From Bradysia coprophila (taxonomy: Eukaryota > Arthropoda > Insecta > Diptera > Sciaridae), in contig NW_023504022.1 in assembly GCF_014529535.1 (NCBI RefSeq), positions 8,805,028-8,869,027 of the forward strand: 64,000 bases of DNA, in the 5' to 3' direction. Below the pieces are notes generated by a model, which saw only the letters and a list, made by a program, of their open reading frames with translations, had not been told where the DNA came from and ran no database searches. The translations under genes and the position numbers were made by a program. Positions 46,310 to 56,984 of the stretch are shown one piece after another (position 1 is the stretch's first letter; each line of letters starts with the position of its first letter).

Positions 46310-46500
46310 TTTCATTTGACGAAAATCGAAAATTTGACAAAATTCGAAAAGTTTGACGGAATTTGAAAATTTGACGAAAATCAAAACTTTGATAAAAATC
46401 GAAAATTTGAAAAAAATCTAAAAATTGACGAATATCGAAAATTTGACGAAAATCGAAAATTTAACGAAAATCGAAAATTTAACGAAAATCGAAAATTTGA
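46310..46500 (+). repeat. Short-unit tandem repeat (GAAAATTTGACGAAAATC)
   Basis: About ten imperfect copies of an 18-bp unit run directly into the 147-bp array. A second tract of the same words lies at about 49380-49490. Confidence 0.85.
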
Positions 46501-47255
46501 CGCGCTTAAAACGCTCATAGCTCCCAAATAGTCGACTTTTTAGTAAAACCATGAAACACGTGTCGACGAGAATGTGAAACTCTATAAATTTGTCTTTTAC
46601 ACGAGGTTTCCATCTGCCGTATTTTCCGAGTTATGACTGACATAGCTCGCACTTAAAAGGCTCATAGATCCTAAATACGCGACTTTTTAGGAAAACCATG
46701 AAATACGTATCGACTAGAATCTAAAACTCTATAACTTTGTCTTTTACACGAGGTTTCCATCTGCCGTATTTTGCGAGTTATGGCTGACATAGCTCGCACT
46801 TAAAACGCTCATAGCTCCCAAATACGTGACTTTTTAGGAAAACCATGAAACACGTGTCGACTAGAATGTGAAACTCTATAAAATTGTTTTTTAAACGAAC
46901 TTTCTATCTGCCATATTTTCCGATTTATGGCTGACATAGCTCGCACTTAAAACACTCGTAGCTCCCAAATAGACGACTTTTTAGGAAAACCATGAAACAC
47001 GTGTCGACTAGAATGTGAAACTCTATAAAATTGTCTTTCAAACGAACTTTCTATCTGCCATATTTTCCGAGTTATGGCTGACATAGCTCTCACTTAAAAC
47101 GCTCGTAGCTCCCAAATAGAGGACTTTTTAGGAAAAACATGAAACACGTGTCGACTGAAATCTGAAACTCAATAAATTTGTCTTTTGAACGAACTTTCTA
47201 TCTGCCATATTTTCCGAGTTATCGGTGCCATAGCTCAATAGCTTAACACGCTCAT
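46501..47255 (+). repeat. Tandem array of a 147-bp unit, about five copies
   Basis: The marker CGCTCATAGCTCC (or CTCGTAG variants) falls at about 46512, 46659, 46806, 46953, 47100 and 47249: four exact 147-bp steps and one of 149. Each unit contains ACTTTTTAGGAAAACCATG, AAACACGTGTCGACTAGAAT, TCTGCC.TATTTTCCGAG and TTATGGCTGACATAGCTCGC. Copies are close to each other, the last most diverged. Confidence 0.92.
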
Positions 47256-48064
47256 AGCTCCGAAATTATAAGCTTTTACAAAAATTCCTTCAAATTAGTT
47301 TCTTAGAATTACGTCCTCAACATACCCTGAAAATTTCAGCCAAATCCACCGGTAAATTAAAAAGTTTCGCCGTAACAAAGCAACAGAGTGACAGAGTGAC
47401 AAGGGTTGGTAAAATTCATCAATTTCAAAATGTATGAAAATGAATTTCTTCAAATTTTCTAGTTTTGAAATTCAATATCTCGGCCAAATCGTAACCTTAT
47501 GAGGCGTGTGATAGCTCGTTGAACTCGTATGGACGCCCAGATTACGAATAAAATACTTTGGGGTAGTAGGAGCAAAGGGGGAAAAGTCAAAAAATTCGTG
47601 TATATATGTTCCTCAGTCCTGCGGAAAAAATTTTTTGTCAAATTTTTCAGTGTGAACGGACTTGCGTCACGGCCCTTCACTAACGTAGGGCCATGATGAC
47701 TGAGTGATTGACTATTGAGTGGAGTGGAATAGTTTGTGATTCTGAGAGTAATTCGAATCGTTCAAATAAATTCGAATCGAACCATACAAGTAGACTGTAT
47801 AACTGTTTTTATAGCTCCTTCTGTGTTGAATATTGAAAGAAAATTAAAACCAACAAAAAGTTCAAAAGTTTGAGTCTTGTTCAATTACAATTTTATAAAA
47901 ATTAGTTTCACCTATTCTTAGTTAGGAACTGTCTTAATTTTGATCCATTGTGATCATGATCAATGAAAACTCATTCAACCATCCAAACATAAGTTCAACA
48001 AAAAAAATCCTCTACAAACAGATCATTCAAGGATGGATCATCCTACTGCTTTCTTTCGATTAGA

Positions 48065-48448
48065 TCAAATTTTCAAAGTTTCCGTTTCTTTTAATTTTTT
48101 TAGTATTTGCGTTGCAATCACTGCCGCATTTTCTCGATTGTCGGTGAAAAAGTTACCAACGCTACATAACAGCCGCGCTTTGCTTGTATGAAGTTCTGAT
48201 TTCGATCGATTGCGGCATTGGCTGGTCGTTGATGTCGATGCGGTTGGAGAAACAGATCTAGCTTCGAATCGAGGACGGACTAATGTCTGTTTACGATGTC
48301 TTGGCGACACATAAAAATATATTTGCCAACTTGATCTCGCGCTTCCCGCTGTTAGTGGAGTTTGATGAACCGTCACAGTGATCTTATTGTTTAAAAACTT
48401 TATTCGATGTTGCTCAGATTCTTTTATTTGCCAGAAATTTTTCGACAC
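48065..48448 (-). CDS. Weak hypothetical ORF, possibly a terminal exon
   Basis: An open frame of about 127 codons without an ATG at its start (it opens with GTG after a stop). It is Ser/Thr/Arg-rich in the middle (SVSPTASTSTTSQCRNRSKS) and ends in a helical stretch (AAVIATQILKKLKETETLKI). Just upstream a good acceptor (TTTTTTCAG at about 48475) leads into another frame reading IDDDLELSVEKFLANKRI before a stop. I cannot combine these into a convincing gene, and no family is recognised. It may be chance. Confidence 0.25.
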   Translation of the reverse strand: MSKNFWQIKESEQHRIKFLNNKITVTVHQTPLTAGSARSSWQIYFYVSPRHRKQTLVRPRFEARSVSPTASTSTTSQCRNRSKSELHTSKARLLCSVGNFFTDNRENAAVIATQILKKLKETETLKI

Positions 48449-48843
48449 TCAGTTCGAGGTCATCATCAATGGCTGAAAAAACAATTTTTCGTAATTTTAC
48501 ACATTTGTTTACGTTAATTTACAACAATCAATTAATACCTTAGAATAAGACACTAAATTAATGAGTTTAATCTTCAATTACACCTCATCACTACAATGAA
48601 ACATTGTTGGTCAGTGTAAACAAACAAATTGACTTTGCACGTCTATTGAATGATTGTGCAGAATTCGGACAGAAGTGATAACAAAGGACTTTATCGTGAC
48701 CAACATGACCGGATTTAAAATCATGATCTGAGTGTTTGAATTATTAATTGGCGGCTGAATTTGATTGAATTAAATTGCTGTAAGCGGAAAGCATGATCGA
48801 ATCGGTTTGTTTGTTGACTGCATTTTTAGCTCTTTTAACTGAA

Positions 48844-49359
48844 ATCCCAACAAAAATCTCTTCGAGAAAAGTGTGACGCAGTCTTTGAAGTACAATTTCT
48901 AAAATGAATGATATCGCTAGAGTTGACGCTTTCAGCTTCGTTACGCAAAAATTAAATTTTACACCCAATTAGTTCAAACAAGCTGGCTTAGGTTTTCTCA
49001 TCATCTGCCAAATAATTTTTACCAAAAAAAAATTAGACTGGAAACAACCAAAATTTTACCAAAAAAATCTGCGTCGCAAAGTGGCAGATGTTCAGGAACA
49101 GACCTGCAAGAAAATTTATCTGCCACATGCAACGCAGATTTTTTTGGTAAAATTTTGGTTGTTTCCAGTAAAAATTTTTTTGGTAAAAATTATTTGGCAG
49201 ATGATGAGAAAACCTAAGCCAGCTTGTTTGAACTAATTGGGCGAAATTTAATTTCTGCGTAACAAAGCTGAAAGCGTCAACTCTAGCGATATCATTCATT
49301 TTAGAAATTGTACTTCAAAGACTGCGTCACACATTTCTCGAAGAGATTTTTGTTGGGAT
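48844..49359. mobile_element. Long hairpin / foldback MITE, 516 bp
   Basis: Left arm (48844 to about 49085) and right arm (about 49120-49359) are near-perfect inverted copies of about 240 bp: ATCCCAACAAAAATCTCTTC, TGAATGATATCGCTAGAGTT and AAGCTGGCTTAGGTTTTCTC all reappear as complements. The loop is only about 35 bp. No ORF and no clear target duplication. Confidence 0.88.
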
Positions 49360-50279
49360 AACACTGCTTTTTATAACAGTTTATAACAGAAATTCGAAAA
49401 TTTGACAAAATTCGAAAATTTGACGAAATTCGAAAATTTGACGAAATTCGAAAATTTAATGAAAATTGGACGAAATTCGAAAATTTGACGAAGAAAGTAA
49501 TTCTCTATCTGCCACCATTCAAGAAATATCTCCAAAACCCCAATTGACCCACCCATTTCCAACTTTCGACATTTTTCACATATGCCCCTCTGTTCTACTC
49601 GTAAAACTCTGAGACTTTGCCGAAGAAAGTAACTCTCTATCTTTCATAACCCAAAAAAATATTAGTCCTTTCATCCTACGCTCGAGTAGCTCAAAATTTG
49701 GTCACTCTAATCACTCGAGCTCAAACGAATCTGCCCCGATTTTTTTTAAATATTTTTTTGTTCGAATCGTGTTACGAATACCTTTCATTTGATTGGTCGC
49801 ACGCCTCTGTAGGTTTCAATACAGCTAAGCTACAGCCGAAAACGCGTTCCCGACCCTCGAAAACCACACTCAGAAACCATTTCGAGGCCAATAAAACAAA
49901 ATTCTGGTTTTTCCTGGGGTAATGGCGTATCACATTTTCATTTTTATGCCCACCCTGAGGTTCCTACAAAATTTCATGGAGATTGGCTGACTAGTTTCCG
50001 AGATCGACCGTCGATAGATAGATAGATAGATATATAGATAGATAGAAACATACAGAATAAGTTGAAAGATTTTGATTGTTTGGGAAAAGTCAATTTGGTG
50101 TATTTTGTATGAAAAGTGACCAATTTCAAAAAGATGTATCTCCGGCAATTTTAAACCTACATAGTCGAGTGATAGCTCGTTTTGCTCGTATTTGAAGCGA
50201 GAATATGATAGAATATGTTTTGTGGTGATATAAACCAAAGGGTAGAAATTGAAATGTTCGGCTATATGTAGTTGCCGCG

Positions 50280-50590
50280 TCTCAAAAAAAATTCTTCGTT
50301 CTTTTTTTGGAAGTTATCCGCTCCGGACATGATCATTTCCAACACTTCTCGTTTCTTTTTTACGGTCTCATGGTGCAGGACCCTTGCAGTTTCCCATAAT
50401 GGTGTGTGTTTGTTGTTGATTGCATGGTCACATAGTGCACTATGGTTTGCGTTCTGGATGGAAATGTTATGTTTGTGTTGGTAGATTCTAGTTAGTCAGT
50501 AACTGTTCGGTATTTCCAATGTATATAAATCCGCATTCACATTTGATTTCGTAAACAACATACGACTGTAGTATCGTTGGAGTTGAGCAT
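50280..50590 (-). mobile_element. Penelope-like element fossil, GIY-YIG endonuclease remnant
   Basis: Minus-strand reading shows VVYEIKCECGFIYIGNTEQ, then RIYQHKHNISIQNANHSALC, DHAINNKH and KKREVLEMIM, the usual order in the C-terminal GIY-YIG domain of Penelope-like retroelements. Only this end is present and it is degraded; an old, dead copy. Confidence 0.75.
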
Positions 50591-51069
50591 ACAAGCATAC
50601 ATTTTTATGGTTCCCGAGATTTTCGGCCACCGACCTAATATGGGGCTTAAACGACGCGTCTGGTCAAGGTTTGCCGAAATCGCATTTCAATTGGTGAAAA
50701 TATTTCTAACAGTCACAAATTAGCTGGAATTACCGTAAATAAATTATGTTGGAGAAACTAACACAATAATAGCAACACGATAAGAATCGGCTCACAGTCT
50801 CAATTCCCATACATTTATTAGTATCACAAAAGCTACTGGAGTTCTAAAGTCGATACAACTTGTCGTAAGTAGATTTTTGAGCGAGCTTATTGTGGAATGT
50901 CAATCAAAAGTGCTCAGTTGCCTTCAGCTTCTTTACCAGCAACAGATGTTTAAGATACCATTTTCACATATTTTTTGCAGTTTTCCCATAATTTCCCAAA
51001 TTTTCAAAACAAAAATGTTTTTCTTCGGCTCGGTAACATATTAACTTCCCAACCATCAAAATAAACATT

Positions 51070-51117
51070 GGATCGTAATAGTACAATTGTGTACTTCTAA
51101 TTGTACTATTACGATCC
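51070..51117. repeat. Perfect 48-bp hairpin
   Basis: GGATCGTAATAGTACAATT (51070-51088) is followed by a ten-base loop and its exact complement (51099-51117). It may be the remains of a palindromic transposon. Confidence 0.8.
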
Positions 51118-52072
51118 ACCCCTGAGATTATGAGTCTTTATACGGCCTTACTACTACCACTCGCTTGTGTGTAGCAGCTTCAATCGTATACACAAGTATA
51201 AACAGTGATTGTATGTGACGATCAGCTGATGATCAGCTGAATCAAATTCATGCTGAAATTTTACTGCCTCTCACTGTAATTATGAAAATAGAATTTTGAA
51301 AAATCTTCGCAAATTTTGACGATTTTTCTAAAATGCAAAAATCGCAAAGAAATTCATGAAAATTCGTGGTAGTCTAAAAGGCTAGAATGTTAGTGAAATA
51401 ATGTGTGTTAGATAGTTTCGTAGGGAAATTAGCCGAGGTCTGTAAGGGGCTTCAGTGTCAACACTGTCCATCCAAATAAGTTCAGAACCAGTTTTTAATG
51501 TTTTTTTTTCTATTTTAATTTTTTCATAAAATATTTTTTTACATCATATTTTCATTTCAATACAAACATAATAAATAAAATTATGATTACATAAGTCATT
51601 TTCTTTAATTTTAATTATTTTTTTTTGTTTCTTTAAATTATTTTAATTTTTTACGATCATTTTTTATAATAATACAGCACAGTCAGTGAAAATTTTCTGT
51701 AGACTGTCGTTTGAAGCAGCAGGGTTTTCGTTATGCTTTCTGATAGCCAGAGCTACTAACTCAATTTAGTCAATTTCCAATAACTGTGCTGGATACGCCG
51801 GTCTGTTCAATTATACATAATTATAGAAACGACACTATACATTATTTTGCTTCTTTAATTTATGATTTTAATTAGTTCTGAATATTTTCTTTTAATCTTG
51901 TCCCTTTAGTAAAACATTACTTCTAATCATACATTCCGTAAACATCTGAAATTGAAAATTACAGCAGAGAAACCCGTTCATCTTTCGTTTTTTTCTTCTT
52001 CCCACCCATTCCATCATATAACTTTACCAACTCAACCCTATCAATAGTCATGTGGTGGCCCACTGGATGATT

Positions 52073-53404
52073 TTATTTAAATTTGCTTGTATGGAATGAT
52101 ATCATTTTAATGAGAGAGTATTGTGGTACCTGAAACACAAACGGATTATGTTCGTCGAAACTACAATAACTCATCTTCGAAACACTATTGAAATATCGGT
52201 GCATTTCAGTGTAACTTTTGAAATGACCTGGATTGCTTTGTGCTTTGTGGTGACTTTGGAAGTGCTCTACCGTTACGATGGCGTAACTTACATGCGGCAC
52301 GAATGTGTATGGAAGATATTGCTTACGGTTCACTTGAATCGCGCACTCTTTGCCCTTCGCGTAATGCGTTTCTCCTGAATCTTTCTCGTATATTTTGACC
52401 GAACAATTTCGTATGACGGAAATGTAATTTAAGAAGACCATACGGCTCACGTGAAACTCAAACGAGTACCTTCCATTTTCGCAGTACACTGCTCCCGCAT
52501 TAGGAAAAACAAAAGTTCTGAATGCTGTAGCGGACCGAATTCTAAATTTCGAGTTGAATCGAGTGCTGGGCTGTACTTTCGAAAGAGCGTCCCATACGTC
52601 GATTTTCTCGTCTGACGTCAGTATATTTAAACCGTAGCGGGTACATTCCGCAAATTCATTGAAATTCATCGTAGGAAAACGAATGTGAGTGAAATTATCG
52701 GCAGCTTTTCTCAAATTTTCGTCATTTGGTTCCGTGGATGCTTCTGTACAGTAATTTTCGGCCCATTTATAAACGGACTTGAACAAGTCCAGCTCGCGAA
52801 TATTTAAAGTATCACGTTTCAGCAGATCCATAAGCGTTGGCTTTTTCAACATCATGAAACTGTTCCATTTGACGAGATCAGCGAACAGATCATCAATCCA
52901 TTGCAAACACCTTTTCGTTATGTCGTTGTTGAACATTATCGTCAATTCGTATATTTCCAAAACATTGGAAATTTGGAGATTTTCGTAGAGGAACTCGCAA
53001 CACATCGTTTCCAGTTTGCATATTTGATATTTATGGGCAGCATACATGACTTCCACAATGTTTCCCATATTAAATTCGACGACACCGATGTAGATAAATT
53101 TCAGAATGTTCCTAAAACATTCAATCGGAATGTCTGTAATGTAGATTGTGTTGTCACTGGAAGACGAGGAGGCAGCCATTAACCCATTAAACATTTTGGA
53201 GAACACACAGCTGCCAATGCTTAAAATACGCTTGTGGGCGTAGATAAACACTTCGAAACTTGATGAGTCACCAGTTGAAACTACATTAAACATGAACTTC
53301 ACGTCAGACTCATTGGCATTGTACAGCAGGTATTTCCGTGTGTCAAGCGTCAAATCGAGATCGGTAGAGTTGTCAACATCCTTTAGAGTAAGAATAATAG
53401 ACAT
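52073..53404 (-). CDS. BTB/POZ-BACK-PHR-type protein (BTBD1/2/3/6-like), intronless
   Basis: Start is taken at the ATG 53404-53402; the longer frame opens with a TTG. 443 residues without introns. BTB domain about residues 27-135 (DVKFMF, AHKRILSIGSCVFSKMFNGL, ITDIPIECFRNILKFIYIG, VMYAAHKYQICKLETMCCEF), BACK domain about 136-240 (NVLEIYELTIMFN, CLQWIDDL, RELDLFKSVYKWAENYC), and a diverged PHR-like C-terminus (ENGRYSFEFHVSR, FVFQVPQYSLIKMI). Family members recruit substrates to Cullin-3 ubiquitin ligases. The lack of introns and divergence from the conserved BTBD proteins suggest a retrocopy or a fast-evolving lineage-specific member. Its substrate is unknown. Confidence 0.88.
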   Translation of the reverse strand: MSIILTLKDVDNSTDLDLTLDTRKYLLYNANESDVKFMFNVVSTGDSSSFEVFIYAHKRILSIGSCVFSKMFNGLMAASSSSSDNTIYITDIPIECFRNILKFIYIGVVEFNMGNIVEVMYAAHKYQICKLETMCCEFLYENLQISNVLEIYELTIMFNNDITKRCLQWIDDLFADLVKWNSFMMLKKPTLMDLLKRDTLNIRELDLFKSVYKWAENYCTEASTEPNDENLRKAADNFTHIRFPTMNFNEFAECTRYGLNILTSDEKIDVWDALSKVQPSTRFNSKFRIRSATAFRTFVFPNAGAVYCENGRYSFEFHVSRMVFLNYISVIRNCSVKIYEKDSGETHYAKGKECAIQVNRKQYLPYTFVPHVSYAIVTVEHFQSHHKAQSNPGHFKSYTEMHRYFNSVSKMSYCSFDEHNPFVFQVPQYSLIKMISFHTSKFK

Positions 53405-56400
53405 TTTGTGAGACAACGTCGAATGCCATACTCTAGACGACTTACCATTTTTCTTAGAACAATGTGAACAGAAGACTTTTTTATCAAATTTATTGTCACG
53501 TTACATATGGGACGATCACGACGAATAAAAGTAGAGTCGTCGAACTGCTGTCACATACTAAGCAGCAGTAGATCATTTTGAAAGGCTTTTTGCAGCCAAG
53601 GTTCTGACTCTTGATCGAAGCGACAAAAACAAGTTTCATTAAAAATCACTAAATGGTACCAGAGTATAGAGGCATAGCAGCTATGATAGGGGTAATGCAG
53701 ATTGTTGGGGTAGTAATTACAAAATGTCGTAAGTAGTGATGAGGATACGTAATTTTCGTACGATTTCGGCATCGTTGAATACCAAAGTGTTTATTATTGA
53801 CAATTTTGCGATAGTGGCCCCGTGTCTTACATGAGACCTTTGAATTTACGGAGGTCGGTAGACGTCAAGGCTTGGGATTTTTAATTTCGAAAAATTATGA
53901 TTTTTTTAAAAGAAAAACTCCGAAAACTTTCCGAAAAGAACTCCGAAAAAATTAGAATATTTTTGTAACTTTTTCAGAATTTGTCCGACTTTTCAGTATT
54001 TTTCAGAAATAAAATTAGCAAATTAACCTGGTAGTAGTGGTAGATAATTTTTCAAAATTCAACCCAAAACTTAAAGGATAAAGAAACGAGAACCTATCCG
54101 AATCCGATCCACTTTCTTATAACATTCAAACAGTAGCTCCAACTTGGAAATCTGTATTCTTCAAACTCATTTGTTTTCTTAGTCCAGCTGAAGAACGTCG
54201 GCTCCTTAGCTATTGATAGTATTTCGTTGGCATAACCCAATATAGATAGAACAGAAAAAGCAAGAGATGAAATTTCTTGCAGTTCTCGGCTGAATTTTTC
54301 TTTCTTTCTTATCCCACTCTCAATCCTACTCGTCTTACGAGTGTCTACAGTTTTTTTAAAGGTTTATTTGAATTTTCTCATATTTTTTTTCATTAACACA
54401 ACCGATTTCTGTTAATTTTCATTATCAATTAGATTCGAAAAATCGAAATCAAATCAAGTTTTTCGCAGACTTTTCATTTTTTTTACGTAAATCAATACAC
54501 TAACGTTTCCACGAAGTCTATGTGCGTTCATTATATAGATTATCGAAACAACACAATCACTTTTCTGATAAGATCTAAGTTTATAGATAGATTACAATAG
54601 ATGAACAGCTATTGAAATTAATTTACTGGAACTGTAATATACTAACACTTCCATTCCGAATTTGAATGGGGTCTGACCGTTTCGATGTTTTTGGATTAAA
54701 TCATTGTTGAAAAATTGGTTCGAAAACTTATTTAATTTACTTAGGCTTTGGAAAAACGTTTTGGTGGTTTTTGTTATACAAAAATTATTGTAAACTCAGA
54801 AATATTGAAAAAAAAAACTTTTACACTCTGCAGTGTGCACAGTGTGAGTAAATCTATTTCTACACGAAACATTAATTTATTTTCTAATTATTTTCCACAA
54901 AAAAAATCAAAAATCTTTTGCATTCCATTAACTATAGCAAATTGTTGATACCATCGTCTGATATACACATCTTAAATGGCATTTAAATGGCTTTCTGCAA
55001 TTACGAATGTTTGATCTTACAAAAGTACGAATTTTCTGCTGCATTTCACTTTTCTGTAAACGCTTTATCGAGCCCAAGATTAGAAAATGTACGGAACACA
55101 AATTATGGTGGTGCTTTCACCTTCGAGGTAAATTAATAAATCAGCGCATATTTTTGGAAAATTGATTTGCTAGATTTTCTAAAAAAAAAAATTCAAAAAC
55201 ATTTGCTAAGTTTTTCCTAAATTTTACAGATTTTGGAAAAATGAAGCAAATTTTTGGAAAATCTCTTAAAATTTTAGCAAACCTAGCAACTCAATTTTCT
55301 AAAAGTAGGTCCTGTTTTCTTCAGTATGTACGACCTACCAATGTTTGTAATTATTGAGAGATAACGCTCGTCATTATGCCTGTGTTTCAATGATTTTTAG
55401 CAAACCAAATCTGTTACTATCTCTGATTTACAATTGATGGAACACATCGGAAATCTAACTTTAGTGTACCTTTGCATGAACAAACATTCTCATTCGCGAA
55501 AAGCCAGTGATTAGGCATAATATACCGCTTTAAATACCGCTACTCGAAATCTGTATTTTGATGCGGATAAAACCTTCTATACCGTTTGTAACAGTTCGAT
55601 AAATTTGATTTAAATTTTTTCTTCTTTTTATTGTTTTCCTTAATAATTAACAATCACTATATAATTTCATTTTTATCAAAACGGGAACCCTGTATGTTAT
55701 TTAAATATGTGCATGGTCGGTCAGAAACCGTAATGGTTTCAAGTAAAGAAACTGAAGAAAAATTGGCAAAATGATTCGCAAATTTTTGCCGTCATTCGAG
55801 CGAGTCTATCGGTCCGGAAAAACTAATTTATTTTGATGGAAGTGACTTATTGGGATCATATAAATAACAAGCCTGTGGATACCTTGTGCAGGGCCTATTT
55901 TTTGGGAATATTTCTCCTAAATTTGCTTAAATTTTCCAACATTTGCTAAGATTTCCCGAGATTTGCTTCGGAAAATTTTAACAATTTTTAGTAAATTTTG
56001 GACAAGAAACCAGTACACTTCAGAAAATTTTGTGAAAACTTTGGGAAATTTCGGAAAAATTTCAACAATTTTTGGGATATTTTAGCAAATTTAGGAAAAA
56101 TATTCCCAAAAAATTGGCCATATTTCTGTGAGAGGCTACGCGTGGGTAATTGAAATATTGCCGAGGTGCTTGAATGCTCTCACCTGAGAAATTCTGGTTC
56201 AAAACACAATGTTCCCCTGAACCCTACCACTAACAATATACGGATGTATTGAGTCAAGAAATGCGCACATAAGTTGTTGATAGGACTGTGATCTCAATTG
56301 TTCGGAAATCTGGTGAAATCTGGTTTCGGTTTGTTGGTGGTCCAGAGTATAGGGACCATATAATGCAGTTAAAACAGTCACTCGCCTGGCCTTAACACTT

Positions 56401-56984
56401 TCATTATAAAAGGTGAAAATCTGATGGTAATCGAACTTTAAATAAATATATTTGTTTGACCGGCCATGTTATTATTATGCATTTATATTGAGTTTATAGG
56501 GGATTCATGCAGAGTTTTAATACTTGCTAGATTTTCTTAAATTTATTCATTTTATATCTTAGGTTTTTGGTTTGCAGTTTACGAAGGTGTTGTCTTGTCT
56601 TTTCTGTGTTAAACACAATTGATTTTTTTTAAATTAATTTATAACTAATATGCCGTTTTAAAATGGGCGGGGGTGGTTCATTCCATTTCTAATTGTAACA
56701 TTTTTCATTTTTTGAATAAAAACTTTTCATTTTTTGATGTGTGTGAATCAATGTGTATAAAATGGTGAGGAAATTGTTTTCATTTTCATTTTATTAAGTT
56801 GTGATTGGATGTGAGTTTAGTTTAGGTAATGTTATACGTGTCCATTATTAAAACTTGATTTCAAATTCATAATTTATAATTTCTTAATAATTTCTCACTG
56901 TACTTGACTATTATTTTCTTTTTATATTTAATGAATTCAATGTCATTTTATTTATGTTGCTGTATGATTTGGTGGTTTTTACTT
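53405..56984. other. Intergenic, no gene seen; simple-word repeats
   Basis: AT-rich filler. 53870-54040 is rich in TTCCGAAAA-type words; 55160-55312 ends AAGTAGGTCCTG; 55889-56115 begins CAGGGCCTATTTTTTGG and is built from AAATTTGCTAA-type words. These look like decayed relatives of the hAT-type MITE at 21637-21907. No exon is recognised. Confidence 0.5.
55889..56115. mobile_element. Decayed CAGGGCCTA-family MITE with AAATTTGCTAA words
   Basis: Left end CAGGGCCTATTTTTTGG matches the hAT-type family; the right end (CCCAAAAAATTGGCCATATT) is eroded. The interior repeats AAATTTGCTAA and TTTTCCGAA-like words rather than the AATTTCTCGA words of the 21637 copy. Confidence 0.55.

Larger units (their letters stand above)
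45722..52072. other. Repeat desert between ECSIT and the BTB gene
   Basis: About 6.3 kb with inverted-repeat elements (45881-46178, 48844-49359), a GAAAATTTGACGAAAATC simple array (46310-46500) and a related one at 49380-49490, a 147-bp tandem array (46501-47255), a GATA microsatellite (about 50010-50045), a Penelope-like fossil (50280-50590) and a 48-bp hairpin (51070-51117). One weak minus-strand ORF (48065-48448) is listed separately. Nothing else supports a gene. Confidence 0.6.

Noticed and set aside
46501-47255. Regular spacing considered as a CRISPR array
   Set aside because: Whole 147-bp units repeat with no unique spacers, and the genome is eukaryotic; this is a tandem satellite.
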